A DNA stretch of 64,000 nt from Sipunculus nudus (taxonomy: Eukaryota > Annelida > Sipuncula > Golfingiida > Sipunculidae), in contig CM049313.1 in NCBI GenBank assembly GCA_026874595.1, forward strand, positions 50,889,659 through 50,953,658. Reading direction: 5' to 3'. The position numbers and the translations under genes were made by a program. The notes beneath the pieces were generated by a model, which was not told where the DNA came from, made no database searches, and was given only the letters and a program-made list of their open reading frames with translations. Positions 24,106 to 38,500 of the stretch are shown here, piece after piece. Position 1 is the stretch's first letter. Each line of letters opens with the position of its first letter.

Positions 24106-25343
24106 GGCAAACGGAAAGCGACTACAGGTATCCGTAACATTACAGAGGCATGGGTAAAGTATGGCAATAAATGTTCCTAACATGACATGACTTGAAATCT
24201 GTGGCATCCAACAGCCAAAGTATCCAAAGACAAACGGATGGACGAAAGTAAAAAAATATGGGCGGACGACAAGCCATAGCAAGTATTTTTACAGAGTCAT
24301 TGATAAAGTGAGGAATGGAATGTGTCCTGGCATGACAGGTCTCCGACAAGTCATATTTGTAGCATGAGAGATGCAAAAGTGTCTCACTATGAAAACGCCA
24401 TGGTAGGCTGTGGTACCTGTGTCAAGAACAGGTATCCAAGATGAATAAACTTGATAACCAGTCCTCAGATAAATGCATCAATGTATTATACAAAAACGGA
24501 ATTGTAGGTGGCGCCACTTGACTCGTCTACAACACAGCTACCCAAAACGGAAAAAAAAACATGCAAAATTTCAAGCTGATACATCCATCCACTTTTGAGA
24601 TATGAGCAACTTTCAGCCAAAGCAAATGGTCGCCACGCGAAAACAAATGCAGATTGTTCCATCAGTCTTGAGCATGCGATACAGGTCTATAAGACTAAGA
24701 TCTATTGATATGTACCATTCCAGGCAAATACGGCAAACCAGTCCTGAGAAAAAAGGCATCAATATATTCTAGAAAAAAACGGGAAATTATGAGGCGCTAC
24801 CTGTCTGGTCCACAAAAAAACTCTCCAAGGTGGATGGATAAGGCAAATTTCTGACGAATACATTGAACCACTCTAAGATATGGGCAATTTTCACCCAATG
24901 CAAATGCAAGGATGGATGCCACACGAAAACGATTGCAGATAGTGCCATCAGTCTTGAGTACAAGATGAAGGTATCCAAGATTTATAGACATGCATAATTT
25001 CATGCCAATACGGCGAACCACTCCTTAGAAAAGGGCATCAACGTATTCTGCAAAACAGAAGACAGGTTGCGCCACCTGTCTGGTATATATGAAAACTCTC
25101 CAAGATGAATGGGCATGCTAAATTTCAGACCAACATATGAACCACTCCTAAGATATGAGTGATCTTCACCAAAGCAAACGCTTGGACGGATGCCACACAA
25201 ATAAGGTTACAGATGGCACTACCAGTCTTGAGTAGGAGATGGAGGTATCCAAGACTTATGCACATGCACAATTTCAGCCTTTTACACTGAACCAAATACT
25301 AAGACAAACAGATGGCAAACGCATGGATGGACGCCACACAAAA
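24106..25343 (+). repeat. Diverged family D-like element with ~140/280 bp array, left part
   Basis: Begins near AGCGACTACAGGTATCCG, resembling the D 5' end. Units marked by GCCACACGAAAAC recur at 24633, 24921, 25192 and 25332. Variants of GGTGGCGCCACC occur (24507). The array is interrupted at 25344 by B1 and resumes at 27938. Confidence 0.55.
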
Positions 25344-27937
25344 ACAAGGGACCAATGGGTCACGGCGCTCAGCTGTGATATATGATTAAAAATATAATTT
25401 GGAATACAGGCACATGCTGGTTTTGTGTGGTAATAAATATAAGCTGTATAATGAGTTGTTGGTGTTTAGCTTATGTATGATTTTAATAGAATCTTTGGAG
25501 ACAGGGAAGAGGATTGATTTCATTTATTTTATTAACAAATGGAGTGCTATTGTCACACAGATTTTGACTTGGTCATATAACTTATAAGCAGCACATATAA
25601 TATAAGAGTTTAACTATTTATTAAAATTTAATAACAAATATTGTGCCAAATATAATTTTTATAAAAAAATAATAAAATAATCATGATTTTTAAAAAAAAA
25701 TAAAATATAACTGAAATGATTATTAAAATAATATTATAGAATATATTTATGAATGCATTTATGAATACATTTTAAAAGTATTTGTACTGGTATTCAAATA
25801 CTTTCATTTTTACCTGAATTCCCATTCTTATGCAAGAAATTTTATAATGGAGTACATATTCATATTCGTATTCAAATACATTTGCAAAGTATTCGCACCA
25901 TGTCTGGTATTTATTCAGTTTTAGCCTAATGATGATGTTGAGAATCCAGAATGTACAAAATTCACAAATTTAAATAATGATCATAAGTAACTGGTTTTAT
26001 GTCTTTTATTTATATTAAAAAAAATGTATGTAATATATTCAGTTTGGACCACTTTCACATCAATCTACACACTAGACACAGTAGGAATCTAGATTAATAT
26101 TATCAACTGCATATTTTTCTATTATTAATTTCCTTCATATGATCCCTAATGATTAGTAATGAATAATATGATTTATTTTTTTATCATTAAAACTGAACTG
26201 AAAAATACCATAGGTGACTGCATGGTGTTATTTGGAATACATGACGTTCTATCCATCCATACAAGATTCTTATATCATCAGTAACTGCAAGTTAATTTCC
26301 AGTGTTACTCATCAACTAACAAATTCCTTTTCTATTAATTTTTCTTTAATCTGTTATTAAAAACCAATAAAAATTTATTAATTTACTGTTTATTGTTATG
26401 TTGTTGGTCAAAATAACTACCAGATGAGTTAGGTTGGACAACTGGATCAACTGTGGCTGGCCATAAGCTGCCTGGCTGCCCCAGTGTATGGCTCGTCTCA
26501 AGCGTGCATAATTTGCTGAAAGGTCAACAAGGTCAACATACAGGTGACTGAAGAGGGGCTGAGGAGAGCCTGGGTCTGACATGGTCTCATAAAATCATTT
26601 ATAAAAGCTACAATTTTCTAAACAAATAAGCTGAAATCCTTATGTGTGCATGATATGAAAATTATATCAACAGTGCTCACAGGAAACAAACGTGCCATGG
26701 TCAGAGTTGGGCATAATTTAAGGCACTAATTTTATATTTATACTAACAACTTATAAAAATTTGAAAAATTCAGAACTAATTTTGGGTATTCAATTGAATC
26801 TTGATTAAATAATGTTACATCCCTGACCAAAAATCTCTAGCTTCAGCGATCCTCTTGTTAAGGGAGGAAATATATTTTTTGATTTCTTACAAAGTGCATT
26901 ATGTTTGGGCCCATAACTTAAAACAATTACGCAATACTGACAACATTTCTGGCATGTGCATAGCGAATGCATAGAAAAATGTGTATATAATATATAATCA
27001 AAGTCAGATCAGAGGTGTTGATATTAGGCAGTCTTGAAGTGTAACAATAGGTTTTTAATGGAAAAATGAAGTTTTTCATTAATATCTCGAAGGAATTAAG
27101 TCCTAGTGACCAAATTCTTTGCATGGTAGGGGATTTTGGAGACATCTAAGTGTATGCCAAATTTAAGGAACTGAGAGCTGAAGCTGGGGAGCTGAGCTCT
27201 AGCAAACTGCATAACACTAGCTTGATGTAAACAATATGTGACATGGTGCTTGATAACTTGAATAAAATCTACAGTTTTTGATCAAATATTTGGTGTTAAC
27301 AGATGAAATGCCAACAAAAACATGCTGTGAAAATTAAATCCACAGCAGTTACAGGAAAAAACGTGCCATGGTCAAAGTTGGGCAAAATTTAAGGTACCAA
27401 TTTTTTTATTTTAGCTAATATTTTATAAAATTTAAAAGATTTTTCATCTAATGTTGGGTATACAACTTAATTTTGATTAAATAAAATTATATTACTGAAA
27501 AAAGTCCTTAGCTTTAACATGCTTTGTGTTAAGTGATCAAATATCTTTCCTGGTTTTTTACAAAATGCATTGTTTGGGCCCATAATTTTTTAAATTATAA
27601 AATACAGACCTAATTTCTGGCATGTACATAGGAACTATATAGAGGAATATTTATGGTAAATTTGAGGACAAACAGATGAGTGGTTTTGATATTAGGAAGT
27701 CCTGAAGAGTGAAAATAGGTTTTTAATAAACAAATTGAGATTTTTCCTTAATTTCTCAAAGGAACAAAGTCGCAAAGACCCAGTAAACAGTTTGGTAGGA
27801 GATCTTGGAGACATCTAACATATAACATTTTGGATTCCTAGGTCTTACGGTTTCAAAATGTGCCACATCTACAGACGGACAGACGACGGACAATGGACCA
27901 GGATTATAGCTCAGATGACTTATAGTCAGCTGAGCTG
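25344..27937 (+). mobile_element. Family B element B1, 2.6 kb
   Basis: 5' ACAAGGGACCAATGGGTC then CGGCGCTCAGCTG; 3' ACTTATAGTCAGCTGAGCT. It contains an AT-rich first half and two copies of the ~670 bp core module starting near 26692 and 27361 (CGTGCCATGG). It follows the same order as B3 at 55155-57780, with high similarity by eye. Both flanks belong to one array, so it interrupted that array. No protein coding. Confidence 0.8.
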
Positions 27938-28215
27938 ATGATTGTAGATAACGCCGCCAGTCTCAAGCAGGAGATGGAGGTATCCAAGATCTATGGACAT
28001 GCACATTGAACCACTCCTGAAATATTGACTGTTATCAATAAGACAACCCGATTCATACTGCATAAAAGTATGGCAGGTGGCGCCACCAGTCTTTTTTTCA
28101 AATGTGACCCAATAATTTTGTTGCGTTTCAAAAAGATCCGTTATGAGTCTCAAAGGAAATAAAACTTGCAGTGGCGGAACCTGCATTGAACCAATATCTG
28201 CAGAGATTAAAAAAA
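27938..28215 (+). repeat. Continuation of the D-like array after B1
   Basis: Resumes with GATTGTAGATAACGCCGCCA, in register with the unit cut at 25343. Contains GGTGGCGCCACC at 28078. Ends in a poly-A run at 28208-28224. Confidence 0.55.
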
Positions 28216-28224
28216 AAAAAAAAA

Positions 28225-28918
28225 ATATTCGCAGATACAAATATATGAGATTAAGGTCTCAATTCATGAAAATATAAGAAATTATAGGAGAAAATATTTC
28301 ATAGGAAAACATAGGCAATATGAATCAGTAGAAGTTCTGTATGAGAGCTAATGCATTAACAAGCAAGTGATGCCAAAATATCCACTGTGACTTGATTCCA
28401 AAGGAAAGGTTTAGGTCACAGCATCTAGATTTTTTCTTACCCTGTGCAATGCACAAAATATGCCCTTATCATACTTGGTTTAGCTAAAATTCTGGTCACC
28501 ATACAAATCATAGTAAAAAATACTTTATAGCACTCTCCAATGAATCCAAGTATTTAAAAAAACAATGTAAATTTTATTTAATCACATAATTTTATACATA
28601 ACATTCATAAAAAGGTCAGACAAAGAGTTGTGATTGTTGTATACACATATACACCAACTCTCTGAAAAATATTTTTAACACAGGGTAAAAAATTCATATG
28701 CAAACATAAAATAACTGTATGAAATAGTTTAAACACAGTATTAAACTTTCATGAGCAGAGATATCACTTTACAGCCACTTAATAAATCATATTCCAAGTC
28801 AATACAATAATTCTGTACTGTCATACAGTGTTTATTCAGACATGAAATAATGCAACCAGAACAAAAACATAATATTAATTATGACAGATGATAAATACAT
28901 TGCACCAATTTCCTGTGT
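28225..28918. other. AMACR 3' flank / probable 3' UTR
   Basis: AT-rich sequence downstream (minus strand) of the AMACR stop codon. No other gene seen. The polyadenylation site cannot be fixed. Confidence 0.4.
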
Positions 28919-29316
28919 TTACAATTTTGATTTTTCTCCTCCCTCCACAACTCTATATTGAAACATTGTGTATATATCTTGTTTTTTGTATCCTAGAGAC
29001 TGCAATACTTCTGACGTATGTTCTCCGTGTTTTGGCTGGGGGTAAATAGTTGAAACCCCGGGAGTCCGGGACAAACGAGGTGCAGGTACGGGCTCTGTCC
29101 CACCATCGCTGTTGGTCAAAAAGCTGCCATTTGACTTTGCATGTTGATGCTCTGCTGCCTCTGATTTGGATAATACTGGTGTCACACAGGCATCTATGTC
29201 ATCAAAAATATCACACCACTCTGCCTGTGTCTTAGTGCTAAATATCTGCCTTACTTTCTCCTTCAGTTCAGTAAAGTCTCCATACTGTGGAGCATCATCA
29301 TGTGTCAAGCCCAGTC
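28919..29316 (-). CDS. AMACR: AMACR last exon, ends in SKL
   Basis: Encodes [20 protein letters not shown] and onward through [18 protein letters not shown] to the stop at 28919-28921. The last residues are EKSKL. SKL is the classical type 1 peroxisomal targeting signal; the human protein ends in ASL by memory. Acceptor TTTCAG. An open frame runs on past the acceptor to 29428 but lacks similarity to the family and is intron. Confidence 0.96.
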
Positions 29317-29526
29317 CTGAAACAGGTACATTACATTGGGGTAGAACATGGTTTATTTGGCAAATGACTGAAAAAAGATTAAGTGCTATGGAAAAGAAAG
29401 AGCAGCCTTCTTTAAAATGAAATAACAAAAAAAGGAGAAAAATCTGTAATAATTCTCCATTTAATTTTTATGATAAACTGAAAAATGATTTGCTTCACAT
29501 ACTGCAAATATATATACATATATGTT

Positions 29527-29583
<57 letters not shown>

Positions 29584-32500
29584 GAATATAAGACCGGAAA
29601 AGCCATAACAAATGTAAATTTCAGGCAAATACATCAACTTCTCTTGAGTCAGGTGGACAGGGCTCACCAAGCTCAGCTGAGGCAGAGGCAGTTGCCCAAA
29701 GTCAAGCTAAGCTAATTGTCAGCAACAGCTACTGCACTGACTGATCTCTTGACCTGTAAGTGGCTGCACTGAGTGAACTCTTGACCAGTTGCCAAATCTG
29801 ATCAAAAGTCGCAGTCTGCCAAAGCTATAGATAGATCCAGACTAAAACTTGGCCTGTTGCTATATGTGAAATAGTTGGCTATCTGCCAAGTTATTTATAG
29901 ATACAGACAAAATTACGGCATGTTTATACATACTGAAGGACTTTGGCTACAATTTTTTTTTTCAAGCTGCATAATCATAAGTTTTTTTTTTTAATCAAAA
30001 TGTTCAGAATAATACCAGATGCCTATTGAAGGCAAAATCAGAGTACAAATATATTTTATTCATGGATTTATTTTACACATAAGTTGGATATAGACACCAA
30101 TTATTTATGTTGCCTATACATATCTGCTTATATACCCACACAGCTCAGTTTGTTGATCCAATAAATCTACTAGCTTTGTTTATAAAAGTATCTCACAGTC
30201 CTTTCATTGTTAAATATACAATAATTCTGCCAATATTCAAGAAAACTTGAACAAAGGCCCACTCAGAGTCCGCCATTTTTTAGTAATGTTACAGAAGTTT
30301 AAACATTAGTTTTGTAGAAGAAGACAATTGCAGCCCTCAGTTTGAAATAGGCTTTCTTATGACCGAAAAACCAACTTCAGCTTTCTATGATTCTATCAAA
30401 AATCAATGAACCCAATCTATTCTTATATAATTGAGAGAACCCTACCATAGGATAATTTTTGTGAAAATTTAATCATTCAGCTTGACAGATTCATCAAAGA
30501 CATTTTAAAGCTGACAGAGGTAAAAATACAAGGTTTTTTTCTAAAAAACAGATTGATTTAGGTGGTGCCACAAAAACCTCAATTTCAAATAAGAGCCACT
30601 TGTCCAACGTTCCAACAAAACTTGTTGATGCTAGCTCCTGTCATTTCTGAGATTATTATGTTTGTATGCTTACTTGGCCAAAAGACTAAGTTCCAATTCT
30701 GGAACCATGCAAACAAAATTTAAGAGAGATTGTTACTGGGATCATTTCTGTGAAATATTCAACAATTTGGCTTAGCAGTTTTGGAGATGAAGATTAATAG
30801 CTTTTCCCTACAAAATCTAAGTTAATACAGAACGAGGCCTATAGGCCTAATGCGAACCTGTGCATTGGGAAATACACCAGGTATAATGATTCAATGTTGG
30901 ACCATTACTTCTCATGTATATGAACAATGCAGGTACTAAACATTTTGAATAAGAAACAATTACACAAACATTACTTCTGAAATTCTGGCATGGGTGCACA
31001 CAGCACAAATAGGGACCCATGGGTCTCAACACTCAGCTGAATTTGACTATAAGGATATTTTTAAAGAAATTGTTCAGAATGACAGTCCTGTGACCTTAAC
31101 CAATAACCTTGTGACCAAAAAATCTTAGAACTTAATATCCTTGAACTTGCAGCATTAGGATTATTGCAACCATCTTTTAATAAGTGACCTTGACCTCTGA
31201 CCAGATAACATAAAATTCTACAGGTTTCCTCACTTTAGGCAAGTATGCCATGTGTGAACATTGGAAAGTTCAGGATGAAAAGTTTGATTTACAGTGCATC
31301 CACTATCTTTTTAAAGATGTGGCTCCTGTGACCTTCAACTTAGATAGCTGGACCCTGGTAATCAAAATGAATTTACTAATGTGGTTGGTCATTATTAAAT
31401 CAAGTTTGAAGCCAGTTTATTTTTAGTAAATAAATAGAAAAATATTTGTTAAAAAAAGAAAAAATACAGGTGGCGCCACCATGATACAGGAACTGACAAA
31501 ACTAGTCATGGTCAATATTCAAGGCAAGATTCATGACAAACCATGCATTAATTATCAAGATATTGTCCAGAGGTTTTGTATCAAATTTCTTACTATTCTA
31601 GGGGGTACTTTCAAGCCCTGTAGCTCAAAGGATATAGATCGCAGTGACCTAATTTCAGGTTTCCAAGGAGATTTTTATTGACCTCCCTGGATTATCACTT
31701 AGAAGTTTCTAGGACCAGCTGTTACAATTTGTGCCCTTTTAACGGACGGCCGGATATCCATATGGACAACGGACAAAGCACCATTCCTACACCACAGTTG
31801 ACTTACAGTCAGCTGAGCAAAAAATGATTGTAGCTGGCACTACCAGTCTTGTATACAATGAAGCTATCAGAGATATATACATATGCCCAAGTTCAGACTG
31901 ATATATCAAACCCCTCCTGAGAAATAAGCAGGGACACACACTGTGCAAAAATTATTGTAGGTGGCACCACAAGTCTTGTATACAACAAAGCTATTCGATA
32001 GGTATAAATATGCCCAATTTCAGGATAATATATCAAATTCCTCTATAGAAATAAGCAGGCACAAAAGTCACACACTGCAAAAGTCATTGTAGGTGGTGAC
32101 ACCTGTCTTGTGAACGAGAAACCCATCAAAGACGCATAGACAGGTCAAAATATCAGGCCAATACATCAAACTTACCTTAAGTCTGATGCATGGGGCTGAC
32201 CAGGCTTAAGTGAGAAAGGCAGCTGCCCCGAGTGAACTGTGACACATTTGCTTGCTCAGGCTACTGCACTGAGTGAACTCATGACCTGCACCTGGCTAGA
32301 CTGGGTGAACTTTTGACCTGAACCTGGCTGCACTGAGTGAACACTTGACCTGTTGCCTAATCTGATACAGTTGGCAGTCTGCCAAAGCTATAAATAGATT
32401 GGCTCCACATGCAGCCCTGAGAGGCATGACACCCATGAGGTGATCACATGGTGCCCATGAGGTGTTCCCATGTCACCCATGAGGGGATCACATGCCTTAT

Positions 32501-35500
32501 GCTTGGCTGCACTGACTGAACTCTTGACCTATATCTGGTTGCACTGAATGAACTCTTGATCTATTGCCAAATCATAAGCAGTTGGCAGTTTCTTAACCTA
32601 TTTAAATATACAGACACAATCTTAGCCTGTTGGCAAATCTTTTTACACATACTGAAAGACTTTGGCTAAAATGCATTTTTTCAAGCTGACATATTCATAA
32701 TCTTTTTATCAAAATATCTAGAATAATAAAAGATGCAGTTTTTTCATAAATAAGCTGAATCCCACAACATCTGATACATGACAGGTTATTGCATAAAATC
32801 TGGGGATGGTAGTACCTGCTATTCTGAGAAATTATGGGTTAATGTACAGATGACCAATGACCCCCGTACAAAAAAGATCAATGCAGGTGACCACCAATAC
32901 CTGAATTTCATATATGGCTCATGTGACCAACACTGGCAGAAAATTTGGTGATGATAGCTCCGGCCGTTTCTGAGATTGTCATTTTAGTATGCTTTTTCGG
33001 ACAGATGACTATGTTCAACTTCCTGTAATTTGGCAAAAATTCACTGAACTTGAACCATTTGAACAAACTTGAGAGAGATGATATAAAAGATTATTTTCGG
33101 TGAAATATTGAACAAATTGGCTTGACTGTTTCGGAGGAGAAGATTTTTTAAGGTTTTTTAGCCTTTTCTCTTTAAAATCTGAGAAAATGCGGATTTTTTC
33201 AGATGGCTAATTTTTTGCATTTAATTTCATGATGCTAGCTCCAGTCAATCCAATAGTACGAGTTAAGGTATACCTGTGATTGTAAAAATTGCCTGGCATG
33301 AGGAATATCTAAAATCATAAATCTACATTTTTTAAAAGTTTTTAAAAAACATTCTTGTCAATATTAACCAAAGATAACCTGAAATCTAAATGTCTGGAGG
33401 CATGATGTAACGGATGCTGATAAACTGGTTCCAGGCTAGATGTATCTGCTTCACACAGCTAACATATATGTTAAAATGACTCAATTCAATCTTTATTATT
33501 CAGCCAAAATTCATTCTTCGGAACCATAAAAGACAATTAATTATTATAAGAATTTTTCAGTAAAATATTAAACAAATTGGCCTCAGTGGCTTCAGTCAAA
33601 AAACGTTTTGCAGATTTATAACTCATATGGGAAAATAAAGCAAAATGGCTAAGTTAAGCTTCTCATAACTCAGCCAAAAATCACTGAACCAAAACCATTT
33701 GAACAATTTGAATTATCAACATCTAAGGATATTTAATGTGTGAGATTTAAGAATTTGGCCCAGTGGTTTTTGAGAAGAAGATCTTTGTAGCCACTTAGCT
33801 AAAATGGGATGTTATGGCATATGACTAAATTCAGCTTCCCATAATTCAGCCAAAAGTCACTAAACTGAGACCATTTGAACAAATTTCATAAGGCACTACC
33901 CTAGGATCATTTCTATACGATATTAAACAATTTAGCCTTATGGTTTCAGAGAAGAAGTTTTTTGTAGCCGTCAGTATGATACGGGCACTGATGACCCCCG
34001 TACAAAAAAGGCCGATGCAGGTGGCGCCACCAATACCTCAATTTCAGATATGACTCATGTGACCAATATTATTATAAAATTTGGTGATGATAGCTCCAGC
34101 CATTTCTAAGATAGTAATTTTAGTATGCTTTTTTGGACAGATGACTAAGTTCAACTATCTGTAACTCGGCCAAAAATCACCAAACTTAATCCATTCGAGA
34201 AAACTTGAGAGATATTGTTCCAGGGATCATTTCTGTGAAATATTGGACAATTTGGCTGAACAATTTCGGAGAAGAAGATTTTTAAAGCTTTTTTAGCTTT
34301 TTCCCTATAAAATCTAAGAAAATGCAGTTAGCCAAAAATAAGCAAAATTCAATAGAGTTTTTAAAATGACTAATTCTTGTCATAAAGTTTGTTGCTCCTT
34401 CCACTTTAGAGATAGTACAGGTTAATGTACAGACGATGAACGACAGATGACGGACAATGCCACACCATGGCAAAGGCTCACAGGTTTGTAAAAAAAAAGA
34501 AGAGGAAAAAAAAGAGTGCGGTGATAAAAAGTAAAAAAGAGAGTAATTGGCATCCTGTTCAGTAAATCTTAAAAAAAATAGACTATTTTTAAAAAGAGTT
34601 ATTAAACAGGCCTGAAGTCTTAATAAGGTAAAAATGTGTGGTACAGCAACAGGTTGTAACGTTTACACTGATGCACTCAGCAGGCTTCCTAAATACCCTT
34701 ACCCTTGGAGATGTATCATTATAGTATAGCACCCTTTTATATTTTAAAAGACAAAATGCAAAATGGTATTTTAAATATTTTTTGTCAAACTTGTGATATA
34801 GTCCAGCTGTTAAGATAAGAATTGTGCAAAAAACAAAAGAAGCATGAAACTTGGCATAACAGTTGTCCATACCATACTCAATATTTTCAGATATAGGGCC
34901 AAGCGGAATTCACTCTATCTTGGTCAAAATCCAAGATGGTGGCCAATATGGCCGCCGAATTAAAAAATATCTATATATCCGGTTATATTAGTCCTAGAAT
35001 GCATTGCAAGTGCACTATTTCTATGTTTTCAGGGTCAAGAAATTCATTTATAAGGGTTTCAAGTATGCATTATGAATCTATGGTTGAATTCTAGTTTTGT
35101 TGATTTTGAAATTATGCTAAATTTGCCTTTGTCTAGCACGTCGAACAGAAAACATTATTTGCCGAGTTCTGCTGAGCAGTTGCATACTTTGTGATTGTTC
35201 TCAAATGAAAGTTTTATTTCCTGGGCTAGATTTGTCTGTTTTGTCATGCATTTTCATGCTTAAATTGTATAACAGTTTTGATTGCAATTTTACTTTTCCT
35301 TTATTTGCATGCTGATAAATGTAATTGTTTTGGAGAGGTGATGGCGCAAAAAAACTTCTGTGTCAAAATCTAAATTAAAATAAGAACTTCATATGTCCAT
35401 AAACACTAATCATTAGGATATTTGAAACCAAAATACATGTAATTAGGTTCTGCAATCAACGTAACTTTCATGCAAAAATTTTTAGTGCAATTGCAAAATA

Positions 35501-38500
35501 TCACATGCATTGATAAAACTGTGCTGACATTTGAAATAAATATTATTTTTAAGTATTTCAGCCCTATATCTGTTTCAATGTAATGATGTGGACAATCAAG
35601 TGGTGAGACGCTCGTCTATCTCAAAAACCCCAGATTTGACCAACATCGTTCCTATCAGAGTGGGTTGTAGTGGTCCTTCCATGGTCCGTTGTTTTCTCCG
35701 TGTTCACCGATTATCTCCAATCCTATATACTCCTGAACGAAGCAATTCGAGCCATGGAGAGGGGCTTGTTATAGTTGTTATAACTAACTGTACAATCCAT
35801 ATAAAATATATATATATAAATAAAATAAACAATACATATTAAATAACGTTTAGCTAGCTTATTATGCGTGCCTGGCAGAATAAAGACATATATAAGAAGC
35901 TCACACCTGTCAGATTCTATATGCCTACTGCGTACGTATTGAAATTTTGCTAAAAGTGTCTTTTTCATTAGCACTTCCAATGTTGAAAGCCTGTAAAATT
36001 TGTTTAATACTGCATTTTCAAATGAAAGTGTCATTTGCTGAGCTTTGTTTTATTATATTATTTTTTCTGATTTCTTCTGTTTGATTTCCCTAGAGGCGAT
36101 GGATGAAAGAAATTAAGCTATTATGTCTGGTATCAAATTTGGCAAATTTACGATCAACTTCACATTCATGTAAACCTTTGTTAATGAAGCTTGGAAATAT
36201 TAGATTGTAGTGCTGAAAATTAAAATATATGTACTGGTTACATGTATTTGAACACCATGCGTGTTTCCATGGAAAATCGTATCGATAAATTATTAAGACT
36301 ACATGCATGCATGACAGGATACGCACATATGTATGAGCTCACACATTTTTGATGTACAGATTCTTTGCTTCTTTTGCCATAAGGTGATGGTTTTCACACT
36401 GTATGCTAGCATGAAGACAGAATCAGCACACATTTAGAGGAGCATAACATGTTGCTGTATGCTACCTTTGTGCTATGGTGATGAATGCATGATATAATCA
36501 ACTTCTATGTAGATACCTTTGCAGATTGCTAATATTGTGATGTTATGATGATGCTCGTACAAAATAATTAAGATGTATAAGTTAAATATCACTACGTTTT
36601 CCCGTTGCTGCTATTTTCGTGATATAAAACTTTTTCAAATTCAACGAGTTGGAATTCACTTTGCATGATGTGTTGGTGTCAACAAAATACTTTCATCTGC
36701 TAACAATATGGATACTTGTAGATTCATGTAGTTCATACGTGTATTATTAGAATATTTACCACATGTATCAAACTTAAGGGGTCAGTGCTGCCAGTGTTCA
36801 AGCCAGCTGATTGTTGAAGTTTCAGGGATGTACGATGAGGGAATGAAAACGAATGGCGCAAGATAGAATTTCGAATTCACACTACAAGGTTGAAAAATAT
36901 AATAAACCCTTAGGTTCCAGACATACATTTTGTCTTCATCACCTAGATTATATCAAAATTCAGTACAAAGTTTGGTTTGAGTTTTCATTGACATGATTGG
37001 TGAATGTAATGGTTCTGTGCTTGAAGCTGCTGTGCTATGGCGGTCAACTGATTTTTTACTTTCTGTCAGCTTTAAGCCCAAATGCTGAATGTTTGGGAAA
37101 CTTTTATTTCATACCACATGCTTCATCAAGTGAGCATACATCAATAAGAATAGACTAATTCTGAATATTATCTGGAATATTATTACTGCTGAACAGAATA
37201 GTTATTACATAACATTTTGTAATATTGCCATCAACTTTTATTCACTTATGCCTGAATATTTTCTTTTAGATCTATCAGGACAACAGTGTTTTCTTCTGGT
37301 AAATCACACACAATTCCAATTTACTAACTATTGGTTATGTTTATCTTAGGTGCAAGGATTAGTGTGATCTACAATTTTGCATCATGTGTTCATGCATGGT
37401 GTTAATTTTTTTTTTCAAATAAATGTAATAAATATTTTTTTTGTAATTATATTTGTAAATACATGTAAGTAATATAAAATGTGTGCATTATGTAAGCAAA
37501 GGAAGTATTTTAAACAGTAACGGTAAATTCAAAGGCAATGTCAGCTAATCTTACCATATCACCAAAGTAGCAGGTAAATCACAAACTGCACAAGTATCTG
37601 CAAGTTTGCTGATTCCACATGCACAATCACTACATTACAAATATAGCATTCCAAGGAGTAGGTTGTCGCCTAGTGGTTACGGCTTTGGACATCGGAGTTG
37701 TAGGTCCCCACTTTGAACCCCGTTCAGTAGGGATGGTTAGAATCAGGAGTCAAGGAGAACCACTACAACCCACTCCCATAGCAACACTGATTATAGAACC
37801 TTTGTCGCCAGTGGAGAGAGCCGAGCGATTTTTACCACTCTATACATTGAAAGAGACACAGTGTTCAAATATTTGAAATAATAAGAATATATAATAATTT
37901 CAGCACAGGATTCAACAAATAAGTTTTGCCATTCCATGTGCATGAAAAAGGCAATTAAGCACAATTATAATACCAAATAAAACCATATTTCATTCACAGT
38001 GTCATTATACTGACTTGAAACCCATATAAATGAATTTCTCGACCCCAAAAACATAGAAATAGTGCACTTGCAATACATTCTAGGACAAATAACACCGCAT
38101 ATATTGTTATTTCATAATCCAGCGGCCAACTTGTCCTCCGTCTTGGATTTTGACCAAGATATTCTGAATTCCGCTTGGGCTCATATCTGGAAATACTGAG
38201 TTTGGTCTGGACTACTATAATTCCAAGTTTCATTCTTCTTTTATCTTTTACACAATTCTTTTATATATGCAGCTTAACCGCTGACCTAATGGGAATATTA
38301 CCAAACTCTTGTTATAAAAACAAAAAATGAGTACCTGGAGAGGTTTTGAACCTCAAAAATTTAATTTCTTGGCCCATAACATAAAAAATAAAGAACTTGC
38401 AATGCTTTCTAGCGACATTATAACTCGAGTTATTGACATTTTTTAATCTGGCGGCCATATTGGCCGCCATCTTGGATTTTGGCCAAGATAATTAATTTTC

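Noticed and set aside
24082-25200. Several 63-78 codon minus ORFs with similar wording
   Set aside because: Their similarity to each other comes from the tandem array; stops recur with the units.
29317-29428. Extension of the AMACR last-exon frame to an upstream Met
   Set aside because: A TTTCAG acceptor at the exact family boundary joins the upstream exon in phase; the extension has no family similarity.
29461-29715. Overlapping ORFs rich in Tyr-Ile on both strands
   Set aside because: They are translations of a (TA)n microsatellite.
37655-37730. Functional tRNA gene
   Set aside because: A- and B-box-like wording is present but I cannot fold acceptor and anticodon stems; it fits a SINE head better.
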